The notes under the pieces are model-generated. The model was not told where the DNA came from and searched no databases. It was given only the letters and a program-made list of their open reading frames with translations. From Rhabdophis nuchalis (taxonomy: Eukaryota > Chordata > Lepidosauria > Squamata > Natricidae), in the NCBI GenBank assembly GCA_039707465.1, contig CM077644.1, positions 189,410,462-189,474,461 of the forward strand: a stretch of DNA of 64,000 nt. The letters are read 5' to 3'. Numbering within the stretch: the stretch's first letter is position 1; each line of letters begins with the position of its first letter. Of the stretch, positions 47,581 through 59,040 are shown piece by piece. Position numbers and translations under genes: made by a program.

Positions 47581-49729
47581 TACATATAGGAGTTTATAAA
47601 CTAGGTCTAGACTGTGTGAAAGCCTCTCTTCCTGTCCATGGAGGTCTCTCTTTGTATACAAACAGAGAGGAAGATGCTATGAAGGATAATTTCAAGAGGT
47701 AGTCCCAATTCCTGCAGAAGATTTCATTGTGTAGTACAATAATCATGGTTAACTATAACACTGGTTCCCCAGCCAAGTAAGTTTCACTAATGTACTTCCT
47801 AAAACATTTCAGTTGGGTCACAGAAACCTTGACTCTACAGTCCAAGGAATAAACTAGATTTATTGTAATGGGTCTTACTTATGAGCAGAGTTGTATAGGA
47901 TGATATTATTAGAGAATGGAGAAATACCAGATAAACATTAAAAATATTATTAAAGAAAATGACAGCTTTAATGTTCTCTGCCTTGATAAAATGATACCTT
48001 AGTCCTGTTTTTTTTAGTTATCTTTTAAAAGAACAAATCAGTACCTTCTTGGCAGCATTTTTGAGGCAGTCAGTTTCTTATTTATTTTCAATTCCACAAT
48101 ATTTTGCTTTCACAAAGAGCAAACATTGTTACAACTTTCTTCTTCTAGCATCAGATATGGAGTAGAAACATAAGCATAGTCATTGTTCTGTGCATGGCTC
48201 ATTCTTGGCTTCAGAACTGAGACACTGGAAAATGGATCTGCTTTTCTGCACTCTTCAAGTTTTCTTATATTAAGTAGCAATGCTCAGTAAACCATTGTCT
48301 GCTCTTTGAAAACTTCTGCTTCCATTATGGACAGTGAAGCCCACAAATGGGATCAGCTGAGCCTCCAAATCTCCCCTACAGTAAAGGATTTACATCAGAC
48401 TAATTTATGTGAAATATAAAAGCTTTTGATGGTGAAGACAAGGCAAAAGAGGAGACTTTCTAGGTTGCTTTGTGAAAGGCAGTTTCCTTAATTAAGCCTC
48501 CCACTAATTGTTAAATATTTTTCAGGCATTAACAGAGCTACACAGAGTGTAATTAAATTTTGATTTTAGTGGTATTTGCAAGGATTAAAATCACAATCTG
48601 CTGAGGCACCGGAGTTAGTTAATATTCACTTCACTGCCACAGCTGTCCTCCATTACATTACAAAGGACAAGAAAAAGAGGCAGCAGAATAGGGTGAAGTA
48701 ATGAGAAAGCTATTCATTCATTTGAACCAGCTCCACATTGTACAGCCTTGTACAAATAGATCTGATCTGTGTGACACACAGCTAGGTATTAAACTGGATT
48801 TAATTTCATACTAAAATAAGGGGGAAATCTCTAGCTAATCTCTAATGATTTTTAGTTTTGTACTTTACTGTGCAATGCATCAAAAACATAATCAGACAAT
48901 AATTGTATGTCTATATTCAAGTGGCAATTCTCTACAGGAATCTACTCTACAAAAAAAATCCACTAGGGCCATAAAACCACTTCCTCAAAACAATGAGCTG
49001 TCTCAGGCGTGCTTGAATGAACCCTACACATTTGTGAAATGTGACATTTTGTCCTAAAGGGAATATTTCCTAGAAAAATCATTATTTTTATATTGCACTT
49101 GATTCTATTTTGTTTGGAAACACACTCTATTGAAGAAATAGGACTTAGTTGTCAGTCAGTAGTGTGTTGCATAGTGTTTGGGGTGTTCTTCCTCTTCTTG
49201 CCTTGCTTGGCTGAACAAATATAATGAAAATTTGGACAGATCATATAGTTTAAGATGTTTGCCTTTTCTTAGCAACAGCATCAGAAATACTGTGAAAGGA
49301 TGGAGTGACCAGGAATTAATGGGAAACACCAGATAAATAGAGGAAGATGACATCTGGGTATTTACTAAAGTTCTATAAATGGAAAAAATACAGCTAAAAG
49401 ACTCATTGCCAGTCTTAGAGAAATGTATTTGTTTCTCTTTTTTCTTCATACACCCTTTAGTTCTTTCTGGTTTTATCTTACAATGACTGAAAAGAATCCT
49501 TGTTGAGTGTATAGACATGAAGCATAATGTTCCAAGCAGTGTGCCAACAAGGGGATGAACCACTTGGTTGTGATGAATACATTCTGTCAAAGTACTAGCC
49601 AATACTAAGACAAGTAGTGGAAAATTATGGTCTGCTATAAATCACTGCTATTTTCAGAGTGGAATAAGGCAGATTTCTGGAGAGAATTCCCCCACCCCCC
49701 ATGATGGCATATCCTTTATTCGTGGGGCA
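47581..49729. other. Repeat-poor interval
   Basis: No transposon or coding exon recognised. The part 48440-48800 has an even composition and attaatt-type motifs that fit a conserved noncoding element, which cannot be confirmed here. Confidence 0.3.
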
Positions 49730-49737
49730 ATCTAAAC

Positions 49738-49872
49738 CAGTGGCATCTCAACTTCAGCAACTTTAAGATGTGTGGATTCAACTCCCAGAATTCATCAGTT
49801 AGCATGGCTGGCTGGGGAATTTTGGAAGTTTAAGTCAACATATCTTAAAGTTGCAAGGGTTGAGAAACACAG
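49738..49872. mobile_element. Palindromic hAT MITE, diverged copy
   Basis: Begins cagtggcatctcaac and ends gttgagaaacacag. Internal arms attcaactcccagaattc and ggctggggaattttgg. The flanks atctaaac and acctaaaa match at six of eight. Followed by the block shared with 43845-43879. Confidence 0.8.
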
Positions 49873-50002
49873 ACCTAAAAACATGAACAAAGCAACAGAG
49901 GAGAAAGTTGACTGAACATAGCTCCAATTGAGTAATAAGATGACAGTGATGATACTGTTTTGTATGGCAATGATGATTTTGTCTAAATAGAATAAAGATT
50001 TA

Positions 50003-50588
50003 CCATATTTTTCGGAATATAAGATGCAACGGAGTATATAACGCACCAAGGTTTTGAAGAGGCAATTTTTTTTTAAGTAGGTAGGTAGAGGGATATAAAG
50101 GGAAAGAAAGAAAGAGAAATATAGTAGGTAGGTAGGTAGGTAGGGTAGTTAGGTAGTTAGGTATGTATGTATGTATGTATATATGTAGATAGGTAGGTAG
50201 GTAGGTAGATAGGTAGGTAGGTAGGTAGGTAGATAAAGGGATAGAGAGAGAGAGAGAAATATATATTGAGAGAAATACAGTAGGTAGTTGTGTGGGGGAG
50301 AGAGTATGTAGGTAGGTAGATGTTTCCAGGTGTATTTATAGCCTTATGGAGACTTATAGAGTGCTGCTGGGGGCTGGGTGGGGAACGGCCCATTTGTTGC
50401 TCATTTCTGCCCTCCCCAGCCCCCAGGAGCTCTCTGCAAAGCCTCCATGAGGCTCTGCACAGCCATTGTGGTGAGGGGGCAGGGCTTCAGGAGGCAAAAA
50501 ATGCTGAATTCAGTGCATAAGATGCACCCAGATTATCAGCCTCTTTTTGGAGGAAAAAAGAGTGTTTCTTATACTCTGAAAAATATGG
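50003..50588. mobile_element. TA-flanked element with GTAG tracts (reverse of 11862 family)
   Basis: Left end ccatatttttcggaatataa, right end ttatactctgaaaaatatgg, TA on both sides (50001-50002, 50589-50590). The order of internal parts is reversed relative to 11862-12663: microsatellites (50079-50320) come first, then the GC-rich part (50340-50500). Noncoding. Confidence 0.8.
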
Positions 50589-50739
50589 TAACTCTTTGTA
50601 TCAAGAGATATAACCCTCAACACAAAATGTTATAAATTCAAAAAATGATAATTTACCATACCCAAATACTACCTCATATATCTCAATGGATGAAACATGG
50701 ATATAAGGAGAAAATGGAAAAACGGAAAAGAAGCAGGTC

Positions 50740-51446
50740 ATAGCCATAGTTTATTCAACCTTCTTGCGAAGGTTGTTGAGAGTGTGGTGGCGCGGCAGCT
50801 CCCTCAGCACCTGGAGGAAACTGTCTATCTGGACTCGTGCCAGTCTGGCTTCCGGTCTGGGTACAGCAAAGATGGCATTGGTCGCGTTGGTGGATGATAT
50901 CTGGAGGGCTCGGGATAGAGGTTGTTCCTCTATTCTGGTCCTGTTAGATCTCTCAGCGGCTTTTGATACCATCGACCATGGTATCATGTTGCGCCGGCTG
51001 GAGGGGCTGGGGGTGGGGGGCACCGTGTTATGGTGGTTCTCCTCCTACCTCTCCAACCGGTCACAATTTGTGTTGGCAGGAGGGCAGAGGTCGACATCGA
51101 GGAGCCTCACCTGTGGGGTACCACAGGGGTTGGTCCTCTCACCTCTCCTGTTCAACATTTATATGAAGCCACTGGGTGAGATCATCCATGGTTTCGGGGT
51201 AGAGATCCATCAGTACGCTGACGATACTCAGCTGTACATCTATTTATTTCATGCGGCCGGCCTGGCGTAGTTTTTAATTTGTTTTACCAGGGGTTTTACC
51301 AGGGGTTTTAAGACAGGCCAACTATTTAATGTATTTTTAATTGAATTTTATGTTTTATATTATCGAATTTACCTGCCTGTACACTGCCCTGAGTCCTAGT
51401 AGGGAGAAGGTGCGGTATATAAATTTAATAAATTCTAATTCTAATT
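50740..51446 (+). mobile_element. L2 LINE with reverse-transcriptase core and internal deletion
   Basis: From 50764 on, one frame reads to 51270. Visible motifs: LVLLDLSAAFDTIDHG (near 50938), LTCGVPQGLVLSPLLFNIYM (near 51103) and YADDTQLYI (near 51214), the catalytic site. The frame then jumps directly to the element's C-terminal end (YLFHAAGLA, stop at about 51270), so roughly the last third of the protein is deleted with the junction near 51240. The 5' part is truncated and frameshifted near 50760-50870. The 3' UTR ends with ccctgagtcct and tataaatttaataaattcta. Not functional. Confidence 0.88.
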
Positions 51447-52099
51447 TGTAACAATGGGCAGTGATATTTATTTATATCAATGATAGCTTTTTCATTCTTT
51501 TTTGTATAAAAAAATATCATTATTTTGTCCTATTCCTGGAGTTAAAATGAATGATTTTAAATTCATATTTAAACTATATTGCATGGGTAAATAACAGTAA
51601 TAATGATACATAGTAATAATGATACACTGTTCAATAGAAAAATATTAGAAAAATAAATCCTTTACATATTTTATATTCATTATGCTGACATTTCTAGGTA
51701 GCTACCTTAACATATTCTTGATTCATCACCATGTTTTGGTTCAGAAATTAGTTTGCTCAAGAAATTTCCTTGAACTTTATCTTAAAATCTCTATCAAAAA
51801 TATGTTAATGTCATATAATTGAGGGGGAAGTATTTGAAGATAAATCTATTGAACTGAACCTTTACTCTAGGAGTGTTATTTCATCATTTAGTAGAGGTGG
51901 AAGGAAAATATATTCATAGCAAAATTGGTGAACTCCATGCCTTAAAATATTCAAGATCAAATTACACATAGTAGGAAAATTCACAATTTAGAGTATTGAT
52001 TTCAGAACTTCTCTATTTTGTGAATATAGGAGGGTTATTACTATCAGACAAATAGTATTTTTGTTCCATCTTTTCAAGCAAATGTATTTTTGCCATAAC
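51447..52099. other. Unassigned AT-rich DNA
   Basis: A short tandem duplication (agtaataatgatacat) lies at 51596-51630. Nothing else recognised. Confidence 0.4.
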
Positions 52100-52107
52100 G
52101 TCTAGAT

Positions 52108-52243
52108 CAGTGCTGTAAAACTCATGGCCTGCAGGTTGGATGCATCACATGCTGGCTATGCCTCTGTCCGATTTAGCAAAGGGGAAAAAAAGTCATGATA
52201 CGTTATGCGATACGGCCATGAGTCCACAGGTTTGACAACCCTG
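52108..52243. mobile_element. hAT-type MITE, 136 bp
   Basis: Begins cagtgctgtaaaactcatgg and ends ccacaggtttgacaaccctg. The 8-bp flanks are gtctagat (52100-52107) and ttctagat (52244-52251), seven of eight matching. Confidence 0.85.
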
Positions 52244-52497
52244 TTCTAGATAGTTTCATATAAGGCATTATTACAATCATGAAACATTAATGGGATTATT
52301 ACCATTCTCTACTTATACACCCATATATGGAAGCAAAACCCAATGAATTTGAGATGAAAAACATAACATCTGCCTTGCTTGTGTCCCAAGATTATCAGGG
52401 TTACATGAAGGGAACTTTAGCAATGCACTTTTTTTCTTCACAAAGCCATACTCCACTCTCAGAATTCCTGATACTACTGTAAGATTGCCTAATATAT

Positions 52498-52675
52498 TAG
52501 TTAGAACAATTAGTCAGTGGGACAGCTTGCCTCCAGAAGTTGTGAATGCCCCAATAATGGAAAGCTTTAAGAAGATGTTGGATAGCCATTTGTCTGAAAT
52601 GGTATAAGGTTCCTGCCTAGGCAGGGGGTTGGAAGGGACCTTGGACCTCCAAGGTCCCTTCCAACTCTGCTATTG
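52498..52675 (+). mobile_element. CR1/L3 LINE 3' end
   Basis: Begins in the coding end (TISQWDSLPPEVVNAPIMES-like) and ends with the CR1 motif. Near 52627-52665 the ggttggaagggacc stretch and its complement create a small inverted repeat not present in other copies. Confidence 0.85.
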
Positions 52676-52699
52676 TATGTTGTATATGCTTGGAAATCT

Positions 52700-53102
52700 G
52701 ACAGCAGAAACAAAGTCTTAAGGTTTGTCAGTGATTTTCTTCTCCAGGACATGGATAAATACAACTGGAAACATCAACCTACCTACCTACTCTCTCTTTC
52801 TCCCTACCTACTGTATTTCTCTCTCTCTTTCTATTTCTCTCTTTCTATCCCTCTACCTACCTATCTACACATTCTCTCTCTCCCTACATACCTACTGTAT
52901 TTCTCTCTCTCTCTATATATATATATATCCCTTTACCTACCTACCTACTCTCTCTCTCTCCCTACCTACCTACTGTATTTCTCTCTATTTTTCTCTCTCT
53001 CTCTATCCCTTTATCTACCTACCTACTTTTTTTTGTAATTTGCCTCTTCAAAGCCGTGGTGCGTCTTATACTCCGGTATATCTTATACTCTGAAAAATAT
53101 GG
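52700..53102. mobile_element. Right half of the 11862-type TA element
   Basis: Shares cagtgattttcttctcca and gacatggataaatac with 12378-12410, then the CTAC/CTCT/(AT) cluster and the right end cttatactctgaaaaatatg followed by TA (53103-53104). The left half is absent. The boundary with the preceding CR1 lies within about 25 bp. Confidence 0.78.
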
Positions 53103-53485
53103 TAATTAGCGACTTGCCACAAAAAAAATCTTTTAAAATCAGATTGGACACAAGTAGTTTTACAATTGTTGTGACTTATAATGTATGACCATTATGGTCT
53201 TAATTTGAGGAGTACTTATACTTAATATTTTTTCTGATAGCCTATCCTATGCAATTCAGGTGGTACTTAGTAATAAAACAATGACATACCTGATTAACAA
53301 AGTGAAAAATGATTATAAAAAGTAGCAATTGGAATATCATGCATTATTAAAACCTATCAACATTGCAATTATGTTTTTTATAAATGCTTCAACTGCATTT
53401 TCTTTCTGGGAATAGGTGTTGCAGAAAGAGGTCTCCACACACACATCCTCCAGCTCTTGCAAATGGCTGTCAAATGGACATATAG

Positions 53486-53622
53486 AGTAGAACAGAACAT
53501 AACAGAACAGAACAGGATTCTTTATTGTCAAACTGTGATTGGACACACAATGATTTTATCTTTGGTGCATATCTCTGTGTACATAAGGAGAATAAAATAC
53601 TTATAGAATGGAGGACAAGCAA
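53486..53622 (-). mobile_element. AGAAC/AGAAT-tailed LINE 3' end, reverse
   Basis: A short agaac pentamer tract (53489-53514), then tttattgtcaaactgtgatt and ggacacacaatgattttatc, matching 46938-47000. Confidence 0.75.
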
Positions 53623-54633
53623 TTAAGGTTATGAACTAGTATATTGCATATTAATTCTGCCTGGACATTTTGTATTAGTTTCTGTTTGTACACTACACAT
53701 AAGAATAGCTAGTACCAACCTGCATTATCTTAACCAAGGTTATCAGTGCACGAGTCATTGTTCAGAAAAATTATAGTTGACATGTAACCAGAAGATGTGT
53801 AAAGGCACAGTGGTCTCCAGGTAACCTTTATGGTTTTATGAGTTTCGTTTTGCTATAACACTTTTTGGAACAACGAGCCAGTGGGTAATCTGCTACTCAC
53901 AGCAGGTCTGGCTAAAAGCTTCTGCTCCTGGAAACAGCACTTATAGCCTATCCAGGTAATGTTAATGAGACCCTCAGTCTCCTGGGAAAACCTGCAAAAA
54001 ATCTCTTAAAGTACTTCTAGTTTAAGAATGGTTTCCCTTATCTCAGGTGGCACAGAGACTGTCTTTTACTGCCAGAAAGGAGAGATGCTTGTGGATTTTC
54101 TGTTTCAGATGCCCCTAAGGTTGAGGACACTATTTACTTCACAAACCTAGCCCTCAGAATGCTTGAGAAAACTCTGATCATTCATAATAATGTTTCCAGT
54201 CACAGCTCAGTTCCCCTGGGGAACATGAATCTCTTGTGTAGAGTGTCTTGTAAATGCATCCTGGGAAGTTAAAATGCACTATTTATGGAAATGATGGGGA
54301 ATCTTGAACACATTTTGGCAAATGAAATGGTGAAACAAGGTCGGTATCCTACCTCACCACAGAGGTGAAACAAAATATTTGAAGTATGGAGGAGTGTCTT
54401 TACCATTAAAACTATGTTCCTGTTGTCTGTCTCAAAATAACAGGAATGAGATTATTTTTTTAAAAAATTACTATGCTCGTTTGATATATTTATATATTGT
54501 CACTTACCAATTTTGTCAAACAGTACTCTGGTAACAGCAAATAAAAATAATTTAAGTACTCAAAAATCTCAGATGACTCTTTCCATCTATGGTATGCGGT
54601 TTAGATTATCAAATATACATACATAGATGCATG

Positions 54634-54636
<3 letters not shown>
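53623..54636. other. Unassigned DNA
   Basis: No gene or repeat recognised. Confidence 0.4.

Positions 54637-54673
<37 letters not shown>
54637..54673 (+). repeat. (CA)n microsatellite
   Basis: About 18 AC units, ending just before the hAT element at 54683. Confidence 0.95.
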
Positions 54674-54675
<2 letters not shown>

Positions 54676-54682
54676 TACACAC

Positions 54683-55217
54683 CAGTAGTGGGATTCAAAA
54701 TTTTTTACTACTGGTTCTGTGGTTGTGGCTTGGTGGTCATGGTGTGGTTTGGTGGGTGTGGCAGGGAAAGGATACTGTAAAATCTCCATTCCCTCCCCAC
54801 TCCAGGGAAGGTTACTGCAAAATCTCAATTTCTTCCCAATCAGCTACGACTCAGGAGGCAGAGAATAGATGGGAGCAGGGCTAATCAGAAGTGGTATTTA
54901 CTGGTTCTCCAAATTGCTCAAAATTTAGTGAAATGCCATATACTGAATGTTTTCCTTTCGTCCCCCCCAAAAAAATATTTCCATAATTCCTATGTGCAGT
55001 TCTTCCCAGAAAAGGAAATGTGTTATTGGTTCCATGTGAAGTGTCTTAAAGTAGTAAATAGGTATTATATATCTTTTGATTGATCATCATCCTCAAGCTT
55101 CCTTATTTCATTTCATTTTTTAGACAGTTGATAGTTTCATGGCTGGTTTTTAATCTTTTTAAAATTTCCACTACTGGTTCTCCAGACCTGGTCAGAACCT
55201 GCTGAATACCATCTCTG
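54683..55217. mobile_element. hAT-type MITE carrying a 234-bp insert
   Basis: Left end cagtagtgggattcaaaat, right end ctgaataccatctctg. The flanks atacacac and atacaaac match at seven of eight. It is the reverse arrangement of 38204-38456, sharing aggttactgcaaaatctc and actcaggaggcagagaat. The expected continuous sequence is split at 54926 and resumes at 55161. Confidence 0.85.
54927..55160. mobile_element. 234-bp unclassified insert within a hAT MITE
   Basis: The flanking aaaattt is duplicated (54920-54926 and 55161-55167), and joining the flanks restores the MITE sequence seen at 38204-38456. The insert is AT-rich, contains C7 and A7 runs (54962-54975) and ends in aatcttttt. No family recognised. 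A longer MITE subfamily is an alternative explanation. Confidence 0.6.
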
Positions 55218-55359
55218 ATACAAACATACATTCAGACAGACAGTCAAACATGCAGTAGGATTCTGGTTCCATCACTAAGAAATTGATACCAAGAAAGGGA
55301 TGTTATACCCTAGACAAAACCCTATTTTTCAGGATCCAATCTGAGTTGTTCACCGGGAC

Positions 55360-56060
55360 CAGAGGTTTCATCTACTGAGCTTTCAGACTTTTTCTGGAGT
55401 TCCTATCAGAATTTGTGCTTTGGGCTATTCTGTGTATCATATTGGTGCCTGGTTGGGTGTAGCTTCCTATTGGTTGAATGGCATGTTGATGGCTTACTAT
55501 TAACTGTAGTTTCCTTATGCTGCCAAGTCCTTGACTTCTAAGTACCTGATAAACTGGTTGTAAATTAGCATTCCAGGTGACTGACAAAGACCCCATTTCC
55601 AGGCTTCAATCATTTCTCTGGCTGTCTTTGTACCTGCTTGACCAACAATCTTAGTAGCTGTGAAATTGAATTTATGTTCCTGTTCATTGCAATGTGATGC
55701 TACCAATGAGTCTGAATCTTCTCATCTAATCACTCCTTTGTGTTCTTGTAGTCTGGTGGTTAGCTTCCACCTTGTCTGTCCTACAATTCTTGCAGGGGCT
55801 TCTATAGATTACATTAGATATATTTCCCATTTCCAAGTGATCTTTCAATGCATAATTTGTCCTTATATGGTAGCCTCTGGGCAGTGGGCAATGCCCACTT
55901 GCAGATCTCAGAAGCTGCATTCTACTGCATCTGAAATGTTTTTGATGTATGGCAGGGTTTGCCATGCAGTTGATCTTATACCTTCTTTCTTCATTTCTTT
56001 TCCTTGAGTATTATGCAGGCATCTTTTAATAACTGCTTGTGGGTACCCATTCTGTCTGAT
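55360..56060 (-). mobile_element. Antisense Penelope-like fragment (GIY-YIG region)
   Basis: Minus-strand frames carry LKDHLEMGNISNVIYRSPCK then NC (near 55850-55785), the start of the Penelope GIY-YIG endonuclease domain, and further on CNEQEHKFNFTATKIVGQAG then REMIEAW (55690-55605), corresponding to the FNF...REFLEAW end of that domain. A frame change separates them, and the YVGQTG core is degraded. Penelope-like elements use this endonuclease for target cleavage. This copy is nonfunctional. Confidence 0.75.
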
Positions 56061-56792
56061 TTCTTTTTCATTTTAAACACCATATATTTGATATAAAACA
56101 TATACCAGGCTTCAGCAAATAACAAAAACTCCTGTGGTGAATTGAAGATGTTTCTACAATGGCTAGAGTTGCTTCAAAAACTGAGGTAGCTAATAAACAC
56201 AACAAACAAACACATTTGCATCTCTTTCTCAGCCTCAGTTGCTATGGAGCACAACCCATTTATGATACAATTCATTTGTTTGCATTTTAAAATGCCTCAA
56301 GACATTTTATTCTTTTAATTTTTTATTTTATTCAATTATTTTAATTTTTCTCCTTGGCTGGTTTTTCACAAAGGAAAAGCTGTCCAGAGATGTCTACATT
56401 TGCATGGTTTTGTGCTTCTTTTTTCTTACAGAAATAGTGTGAACGATGGTAGGTCACTGCAGTAAGTACACTTTGCTCATGGGGTACCAAGGGAAAACAG
56501 CAAGGGAAAACAGCAGCAAGTAAACGGTGTACAATTTGAATATACATAGATCATTGTTACCCTTCAGCATATTGTATCACTGAACTATGTAGTATTTAGT
56601 GCATGAAAATCCTTCCCTGCTTCCACCGAGGAAGGTCTACCAAAGTGAGAAAATAAAGTCTTATAAATCAAGCCCAACTGAACCCCTGTGCCATTCATTT
56701 TACCGTCATGACAGTCTGACGTAGGGTTCCTGTTTTCATCGTTGCTTGCAGCCGTGGTGTTAAATGACAGCTCGCCTTTTTTGATGGGCACA

Positions 56793-56793
<1 letters not shown>
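56061..56793. other. Unassigned DNA, repeat-poor
   Basis: Includes a 13-bp tandem (gggaaaacagcaa) at 56490-56515. The region 56620-56790 has more CpG than its surroundings and no recognised repeat. Confidence 0.35.
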
Positions 56794-56826
<33 letters not shown>

Positions 56827-56833
56827 GTGTGTG
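56794..56833 (+). repeat. (GT)n microsatellite
   Basis: About 20 GT units with one GC interruption. Confidence 0.95.
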
Positions 56834-57695
56834 AATATCAAATGCATGTTTTATGAGCCAGGAATGAATGCTAAATGAAAAACGCTTGTGCTTTGTGGGG
56901 GTGTTTGCGTCTGTATGATGCACTTACTTTCACCTTCAAGACAATTCAGGGCATTTCAGACTATCTAATAATCATTTGTAAAAGGGGTTTAAGTAATCTC
57001 ACTGTGAGGAGAACCAGAGCTCTCCATGCGATGGGAAAAATGGAAGGAGGGGGGAGGGAAATGAGCACCATGAGAAAAAGAGCAGAGATAGGAGAGTCCG
57101 CAGCAGCTCCCCTGAGGCCTGTATTAATCAGCAGACAAATGGGCTATACCCTAGCATGGATTCATTTTTCAGCAAGGAGCTGCCAGCAAAAGGTTTTCTG
57201 TTGGAAACGCAGAGCTGCCTTTCCTTCCTTCAGTCGATGGGGGCAGGGTGGAAAAACCTGCTGACAAACACTGCTTTGGGCATTTGACACAGCTTTTCGA
57301 TCCAGTTACAGCGAGAGTAGAAACTGAACAAATTAGGAATCCAGGACAAAAGAGCCTCAGTTCCAGCCTGGTGAAGGATGGTTCCTACTGTGTAAAAAAT
57401 AAGACTGGTCCTTTCTCTGCCCTCCTTCCTTCTGGAACATTAAAAAAAACAAAAACAAAAAGAAGATCTTCATCCCCTCCTTTTTTGTTTGTTTGTTTAT
57501 TTGAACTCAGCAAATGTGATTCCACCCCCTTACCCCACATTGCTAATTGTACTGCTGGAAACCTCAGAGTAATTTCAATGAAATGTAATTCTACGTGTAA
57601 ATAGGCAAATTTGTAGGCATTTACAGTCAATTCAGGATCTCAAAAAGACCTCTTTTACATGAATAAGCAGACCTCCCAATACAGTTATTTGGGAA
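56834..57695. other. Repeat-poor, relatively GC-rich interval
   Basis: No transposon recognised. An open frame 56875-57264 reads through without clear domain content. The stretch includes actatctaataatcatttg and a purine-rich block (57040-57100). A conserved noncoding element is possible, and an exon cannot be excluded without alignment. Confidence 0.3.
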
Positions 57696-57703
57696 TGGTG
57701 GAT

Positions 57704-58307
57704 CAGAAGTGGGTTGCTACCGGTTTGCACCAGTTTGGGTGAACCGGTAGTGGAAATTGTTGAGTCTTCGACTTGCAACCGGTCCTTGACTTACGACCAG
57801 CCGCAAGTCTTCCACTCTTCTCCTTAGAGTCATGGTAACTGCCTGTAACAAGTCCGTAACTGCCAGTCATGCCTGATTGGCTCAGACGCGACTGGCGGGA
57901 ATTAGGTCCTAGAGCTTACTGATTGGTTCCCCGCTTGACAGCTCGCATATAAATAGCTGTCAAGCGGGAAGCCCCTGTCTACCGCACATTTGCTTTCCTT
58001 GCTATTCTGTGTATTTGCTTTCCTAATAAACGGCTGTTTCTTGACTAGCCTGAGTCTGGACTCCCTCCATCCCAGGATCTAACAGAAATTGTGACCAGGT
58101 CGCCGAACCACTAGGGACGGCAGGCTCACCATGCCCCTGAACCAGTTCCCCAGTCACCCATGCTATTGCCAGCATGTTTTTTAGTCATTGTATAATGTTC
58201 TCCATATGCACAGAACAATTTATAAGCAACTACGCTTGCGCCAACAAAGCCTGATGCATGCACGTGAAGCGAACTGGCAGTAATGCCGCCAGCAAACATC
58301 CCCCCTA
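57704..58307. mobile_element. hAT-type MITE containing a solo LTR, exact 8-bp TSD
   Basis: Left end cagaagtgggttgc (same family start as 2348). The right end has decayed to cagcaaacatcccccta-like sequence. The 8-bp flanks tggtggat are identical (57696-57703, 58308-58315). Without the LTR and one 5-bp duplication the element is about 272 bp. It contains gaaccggtagtgg and gttctccatatgcacagaac motifs. Confidence 0.9.
57758..58084 (+). mobile_element. Solo LTR of an endogenous retrovirus, 327 bp
   Basis: Starts TGTTGAG and ends CTAACA (TG...CA, with TGTT/AACA inverted ends). The 5-bp duplication gaaat flanks it exactly (57753-57757, 58085-58089). Promoter and end signals in the right order: attgg boxes (57876, 57922), tataaata (57948-57955), and the polyadenylation signal aataaa (58025-58030). 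No viral coding sequence is present, so recombination between two LTRs has removed the interior. Confidence 0.93.
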
Positions 58308-58315
58308 TGGTGGAT

Positions 58316-58899
58316 GCATTGTTTGATAGTTTTGTCTGCTTCTATTTGACAGCTATTAAAAACACGACTAGCAGGAAATGCCTCCACCCCAAACTCATTC
58401 CTTCACCCTTTGGGGCAGCGTCCTTTAATGCTGTTTTACTAGGGACTACCAAGGGTGGGGAAAAGGGATATTTCATTAAAATTAGTTATTGTATTTCTGT
58501 GTTGTGATGGATTTCATGAAGTTTCAGGTGAGATGAGGGTGAATTTCATGAGGAGTCTGAAATTCCTCCCCCCCACCCATAATTTGATTACTACCTAAAC
58601 CTATAGAATAGTATGGCGACCTTGCATTATTTGCCATTTATTTAAAATATATTTTACATAATTGATATAGTTTACACAGAGGATATGTTATTTTTTCTTA
58701 AAGATATAAACTACGTGCATTTACATATAGATACATTTCAAAACCAACTTTCCTCAACTTATAACAAGAATAAATTAAAATATTCAGCTTTTAGTCCTGC
58801 AAGAAATGCAAAGTTAATTTGAATTTGCAAAGAATGTTGCATATTGCTGAATTTTTCAAAGAAGTTCAAAGAAGTGTACATACCCTACCCACACCCTAC
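58316..58899. other. Unassigned AT-rich DNA
   Basis: No gene or repeat recognised. C7 run at 58568. Confidence 0.4.
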
Positions 58900-59040
58900 A
58901 TACTTCCAATTCCTCTGCAAGAATTTTCATGCAAGCTGGATTGGGCTGAGAGCCCAAAGTCATCCAGGAAAGTTCTATGGCTGAAAGTAGACTTGAGGCT
59001 AAGTCTCCCTGGTGATATTTCAAATCCTTAACAACTACAG
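58900..59040 (-). mobile_element. Decayed Sauria-like SINE, reverse
   Basis: Contains ggattgggctgagagcccaa and ccttaacaactacagac, matching the reverse SINE body and promoter end seen at 23403-23648. Older and shortened. Confidence 0.5.

Noticed and set aside
50079..50320. CRISPR-like regularly spaced repeats
   Set aside because: These are simple GTAG tracts with no constant repeat and unique spacers, in a vertebrate-type sequence.
52673..53093. Open frames of 121-122 codons with repeated LPTY-type peptides
   Set aside because: Same microsatellite-bearing element; no protein.
53110..53215. A further copy of the 29705-type TA element
   Set aside because: Only a weak resemblance at the right end (gaggagtacttata), too diverged to claim.
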